Origin: Henricia sp. BOLD:AAB3569
Taxonomy: Eukaryota; Echinodermata; Asteroidea; Spinulosida; Echinasteridae
Direction of reading: 5' to 3'
Assembly (NCBI GenBank): GCA_037783545.1
Contig: JBBELK010000162.1
Span: 1,674,001-1,738,000 of the forward strand
Length of the DNA: 64,000 bases
Shown here piece after piece: positions 60,669 through 64,000 of this stretch. The notes beneath the pieces were generated by a model. That model saw only the letters and a program-made list of their open reading frames with translations, had not been told where the DNA came from and made no database searches. Every line of letters begins with the position of its first letter. Within the stretch, counting starts at the first letter, position 1. The position numbers and the translations under genes were made by a program.

Positions 60669-61325
60669 CTCCAGCAGCCGATTTCACGAAACTTTACGCA
60701 ATTGCGCAAGTCCACTTACGCCATAAACTATTGCGCAACTTGCGCAATAAGTTGCGGCGCGTTTCACGAAAGTTGCGCCACGTTTGGATATGGCGCAACT
60801 CGCCCACTTACGCCATAAAATGTGGCGTAACTTGCGCAATGGTTTTTGGTGGCGTAAGTTGGAAAAATGTGTCGTAGGACAGTGAAAAGTGGCGATAATG
60901 CAGCTAGCTACACGTGCTTATTTACCGTATCGTCAAAGAACTGAACCCCAGCCTTCCGTTAGTAGAAAACGGCCTTTATCAGTGAAATCTTCGACGCGAC
61001 GCATGATGACCGAGCGACGTGACGGCAGCCATGATGACAGTGCAACATTTGTGAAAAACAACGACGTATGTTTTATGTATGACTATTTTATCAAGCGCAA
61101 ACATCCAATAGTTGTTGATAAACTAGAAATTAGCCTCGTCCTAGAAGTTACAAGTGCTAAAGTGAGAAAATAAACGTTGCGCAGCTAAGGAGAGTTTCGT
61201 GAAATCGATCTTGGGTTTATTGCGCAGCTACGCCATAAAGTTATGGCGCAAGTCTTACGCCATGGCGCAAGTTGCGCAGTGTTTCGTGAAATCGGCTGCA
61301 GGTACCGTATACAGACTTTCGCGCC
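60669..61325. mobile_element. Long copy of the GCAGCCGATTTCACGAA foldback MITE, inserted in the right arm
   Basis: The ends CCAGCAGCCGATTTCACGAA and TTCGTGAAATCGGCTGCAGG are inverted repeats. AGGTA occurs at 60664-60668 and 61326-61330 on either side, which looks like a 5-bp target duplication when compared with the uninterrupted left arm. The 165-bp relative is at 6404-6568. A 94-codon frame at 60889-61173 inside is unrecognised. Confidence 0.85.
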
Positions 61326-61517
61326 AGGTAACATTGCTCTAGCGTGCACCCACTTGCCACTTGGCAACCGTTGCCAACGGCCTGGTAGTCTGGTGCACGA
61401 CTCTCTTATTATGCGAGCGCCATAGCGCAGAGGCAGGACTCTAGGATTTATGCAAATCTATCACGCAACTGGCTTATTGGTATATGGGCCGTATGCATGC
61501 TTGCGCGTCGTTGTTAA

Positions 61518-62280
61518 AGGGAACACCGGCTTTGTTGGGCTATTTTGGGCTCGAAATAGACCCATACATTATTCTGAAGCGCTTTCCAGAGTAAATAAGA
61601 TATCTCCTGAAAAGACGCCGTCAAATTTGGCAGTTTTTTTAGCATTTTTCAAACATTCAAGGTCACGTGACTTTTCGGAACCAGATTTTGGTCCCGAAAA
61701 GTCACGTGGTCTTGTGATTAGTTGTATTTCCAGCCGTAGAAACCAGCGCGAAGTGCGAGTTGCTTTTGTCATTCGCGGTTGGTTTCTCTTCTAATGTATT
61801 TTCCAACATGTACACAAATCTGCCAACAGATTTCATAAGAAGGGTTTCTGGGTGTTGATATGGACGAGAGAATCTCTCAGATTTTCGTGTCTTCGCTTCG
61901 CGTTCGCGGCGATGAAAAAACAGCATAGGCCTATTGAGGGCGCTAAAGACACCAAAACGTTGCGTTCGATGTGCTTTCTCGAGTCAGCGCTGACCTGAGG
62001 GATCATGCAAGGTGTGATGAGTCAGGGAAAACAAGGAATCGAGGTTAAACACGTGTCGACCCATATCGAACGCCACCTTTATTTACAAACACATGATACA
62101 TAATACATCGCGCGACGGCTGGTAAAGCGTATAGCCCAACATTTGTCTCTTTTGTTAATTTAAAACATTTCTAGTTCATTACGTGACATTTTGATAATTG
62201 TTTTTCACAACGACCATCGAAATATTATTGGCAAGGATGCTAGATTGCTACATATGTAAACAGTAAGCCGGTGTGCCCCT
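61518..62280. mobile_element. TTAA element family C, 763-bp copy
   Basis: TTAA at 61514-61517 and 62281-62284 flanks AGGGAACACCGGCTTTG and AAGCCGGTGTGCCCCT. The intact element G at 11140-11360 has a single TTAA at the matching site (GTTGTTAAAGCACC), so the empty site is known. An internal hairpin, GTCACGTGACTTTTCGG / CCGAAAAGTCACGTGG, parallels the one in the 19249 copy. Confidence 0.95.
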
Positions 62281-62362
62281 TTAAAGCACCGTGTGGACGC
62301 GCGTCGTTGTTACTGGGACTGTCGTTGTAAACTTTACCTTCGAACGTAGTGCCCGTCTGAAC

Positions 62363-62436
62363 ATGCCTAATGTAATCTTTAGGAAGAGCTGCCCATTCCT
62401 CTACAAGGGCTGTCCTGAGATCATCGATTGTCCTTA
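62363..62436 (-). pseudogene. Tc1/mariner transposase, C-terminal region (upstream part)
   Basis: On the minus strand it reads VRTIDDLRTALVEEWAALPK followed by DYIRH, the block that precedes the C-terminal GGHTxY segment in Tc1/mariner transposases. Element G interrupts the frame at this point and the protein's last codons are at 58645-58722. The N-terminal domain is not in the window, because a minisatellite-bearing segment replaces it from 62440. Confidence 0.75.
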
Positions 62437-62439
62437 CAC

Positions 62440-62870
62440 ACTAAAAAATAAAGGTGCAAATATCCACCTTTTGGGGTGCAAACAAATGCAACACCACCAG
62501 CACCTTTTAGGGTTCAAATTTGCACCCTTAAAAGGGGGTGCAACTTTGCACCCCATGTAAAGGTTCAACTATGCACCTTTAAGGTTCAACTATGCACCTT
62601 TAAGGTTCAACTATGCACCTTTAAGGTTCAACTATCACCTTTAAGGTTCAACTATGCACCTTTGTAGGGTTCAAATTTGAACCCCTGGTTTTCAAAAGGT
62701 GCAAACGTGCTCCTAAAAATTTGCTGGATTCTTTCTAGCTGGGGTTCAGTTTTGCACCTTAGGGGTTGAAATGGGCACCCCACGGGTTCAAATGGGCACC
62801 TTAGGGGTTCAAATGGGCACATCGCGATGGTTGAAATATGCACTTATTTTACAGAGAATACAATGATATT
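62440..62870 (+). repeat. GGTTCAA/TGCACC repeat block with a 21-bp minisatellite
   Basis: The core AAGGTTCAACTATGCACCTT repeats with AGGTTC at 62561, 62582, 62603, 62624 and 62644 (21, 21, 21, 20 bases apart). On both sides degenerate GGTGCAAA / GGGTTCAAAT(T/G)(T/G)G words continue the theme, in inverse orientation on the left. Peptide repeats in the open frames are a consequence of the DNA repeat. Confidence 0.93.
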
Positions 62871-63444
62871 GCATGGTTTTAGTGAATTTTGAAACGCATT
62901 TCAGTGCTTTTTATTTCTCAAAAAAGGTAAAATGCACGAAGTATTCAGAATATCAAAGATTAACTCATTAAAAAAACTCGTATCATAACTACAAGTACAT
63001 GCAGCAACTGTAATGGTATTCTATAGCATTACAACAAAGAATAATTATATTCATTGGCGAATGAAGCACACGCCAAGTGGGGGAACACCAAATATAACCT
63101 TTTAGTTACTGAAAATATAGATATATGACTATACAACACCCGTACTTGTATACATTGGCAAGTCGCAAGAAAGTCAACAGCTGTCTTGAAGAAAATGTAC
63201 AACACATGTTGTACATATGAGTTGGCAAGTAATACTGTTGTGACTGAGATAATAACCATAAATACAAGACACTTAACACTATCATAAGACCAACATAGGA
63301 CCCCCAATCTAAAGGCAAGTCACAAGATGAACTACCACAAAATCATCTCTTTGTCATTGTTCACCTTGTGACCTGTAAAAAGTCTTGTGATGGTCTCGAC
63401 TACAACACAAATTAACAACCTACAAATAACATTATCACACATTT
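62871..63444. other. No gene seen
   Basis: AT-rich sequence. Two overlapping minus-strand frames (63029-63318) have hydrophobic stretches but no recognisable family. Confidence 0.5.
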
Positions 63445-63593
63445 TAACGGTTCAATCGTGTCCCCTTAATCAGTAGAAAGCAAACCCCTCGTGTTTAGAT
63501 CGAGGTTTGGAATGGCTACGTTTAATACCGTCACCTTTTCAATTAACCATTTGCACTTTATAGAACTGATTCAGGGGACACGATTGAACCATT
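63445..63593. mobile_element. ~150-bp TIR element
   Basis: AACGGTTCAATCGTGTCCCC, continuing TTAATCAGT, pairs with ACTGATTCAGGGGACACGAT, continuing TGAACCATT. The repeat is about 28 bp with few mismatches. A decayed relative is at 54813-54910. Confidence 0.87.
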
Positions 63594-63616
63594 TCAACAC
63601 GTGAATAGAGTCTATC

Positions 63617-63874
63617 CAGGGCCTAATTTCATAGAGCTGTTTAACAGCCCATTTTCCCGTTAACCGAGCGTCAGGCTATTTCATAGACATCGTTAACGAT
63701 AAGCAACTGAAAACCTGCCTTAACCGCAGTGACGCAACAATGGCGGTTTCCAAGCGCGCTCATGCTTAAGCACGCCACGACCGTGAAACAGCCTTAACGT
63801 TAGCCCAACTTTTCTGCTACAGTAAGCACACGTTTTCAGCTAGCACTTTAGCAGCTCTATGAAATTGGGCCCTG
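63617..63874. mobile_element. 258-bp MITE (CAGGGCCTAATTTCATAGAG ends)
   Basis: CAGGGCCTAATTTCATAGAG and CTCTATGAAATTGGGCCCTG are inverted repeats with a one-base length difference. The interior contains GTTAAC-type words in both orientations. The ends resemble the inner element at 55975-56213. Confidence 0.88.
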
Positions 63875-64000
63875 ATGGTTTCACAAAGATAATCATGTAC
63901 ATGTACTATAGCAAAACATGTGGAATTTAAACACATTCCTATTTCAATGTAAAAATCTAAAAATGTGTTTACAAAGTTGCTACATAACAAATACAACTTA

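Larger units (their letters stand above)
58829..61477. mobile_element. 2.6-kb foldback element with ~710-bp arms
   Basis: The left arm (58829-59535) is the reverse complement of the right arm (60130-60663 plus 61331-61477). The outer ends are ATAAGCCAGTTGCGTGATAG and CTATCACGCAACTGGCTTAT. Matched landmarks include TGCCTCTGCGCTATGGCGCT, GTTGGCAACGGTTGCCAA and GAACGCGCGTTC. The arms match at nearly every position but carry scattered substitutions. The spacer holds a second inverted repeat (ACCGTACACCCTCGCCA near 59553 / TGGCGAGGGTGTACGGT near 59715) plus an inserted TTAA element. No transposase frame was found, so it is non-autonomous or of unknown mechanism. Confidence 0.92.
58723..62362. mobile_element. 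Element G split by two insertions
   Basis: Pieces 58723-58828, 61478-61517 and 62281-62362 are together the equivalent of the ~220-bp element at 11140-11360. Junction words match in order: GAGCGCGCACA at 58819-58828, TTGGTATATGGGCCG at 61477-61491, GTCGTTGTTAA at 61508-61517 and AGCACCGTGTGGACGCGCG from 62285. The element sits inside the transposase fragment. Confidence 0.85.

Noticed and set aside
62476-62667. Peptide repeat of the type FKVQLCT
   Set aside because: Direct consequence of the 21-bp (seven-codon) minisatellite period; no start context and no family.

Overview
This is an animal genomic window containing one recognisable protein-coding gene, an engrailed-class homeobox gene on the + strand. 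It has a short first exon (coding 25679-26009), a single intron of about 29 kb, and a second exon carrying the homeobox (coding 55038-55444). The predicted protein is 245 residues and keeps all the engrailed landmarks: the EH1 Groucho-binding motif, EH2 (WPAWVYCTRYSDRPSSG), the EH4 homeodomain and the EH5 C-terminal block. The gene type, its compact N-terminus, the exon layout and the kinds of mobile element suggest an invertebrate deuterostome. An echinoderm is my best guess and a hemichordate is possible; the sequence alone does not fix the species.

Layout. 1-23.5 kb is intergenic and dense in repeats: an inverted pair of ~300 bp repeats, a broken Tc1-like transposase, several palindromic MITEs, a 5'-truncated non-LTR retrotransposon with an intact reverse transcriptase frame, three other reverse transcriptase remnants, a tRNA-derived SINE, an inverted satellite-like array rich in GGCCATATTGG words, a TTAA-flanked element and a 25-bp minisatellite. 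About 23.5-25.7 kb is the upstream flank of engrailed and is comparatively free of repeats. The intron (26.0-55.0 kb) holds a CR1/L2-like 3' end, several TTAA-flanked non-autonomous elements, tandem and nested MITEs, an inverted pair of tRNA-like SINEs, G/C homopolymer tracts, and a degenerate ~150-bp tandem array carrying repeated TGACGTCA (CRE-type) palindromes. Stretches without visible repeats at about 20.1-20.7 kb and 32.6-33.3 kb are the places where I would look for enhancers.

Downstream, 55.4-56.7 kb is probably the engrailed 3' UTR and flank. It contains a nested pair of palindromic elements whose insertion order can be read directly. From 58.6 to 62.4 kb there is a multi-layer transposon nest: a Tc1/mariner transposase C-terminus is split by a ~220-bp element, which is itself interrupted by a 2.6-kb foldback element and a TTAA element, and the foldback carries two further insertions. 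A 21-bp minisatellite and two more TIR elements fill the end of the window.

Apart from engrailed, the only coding sequence I can support is transposon-derived. I saw no convincing CRISPR array, rRNA, functional tRNA gene or defence-like gene cluster. The most interesting material is the architecture of the non-autonomous elements and the repeated CRE sites in the engrailed intron.
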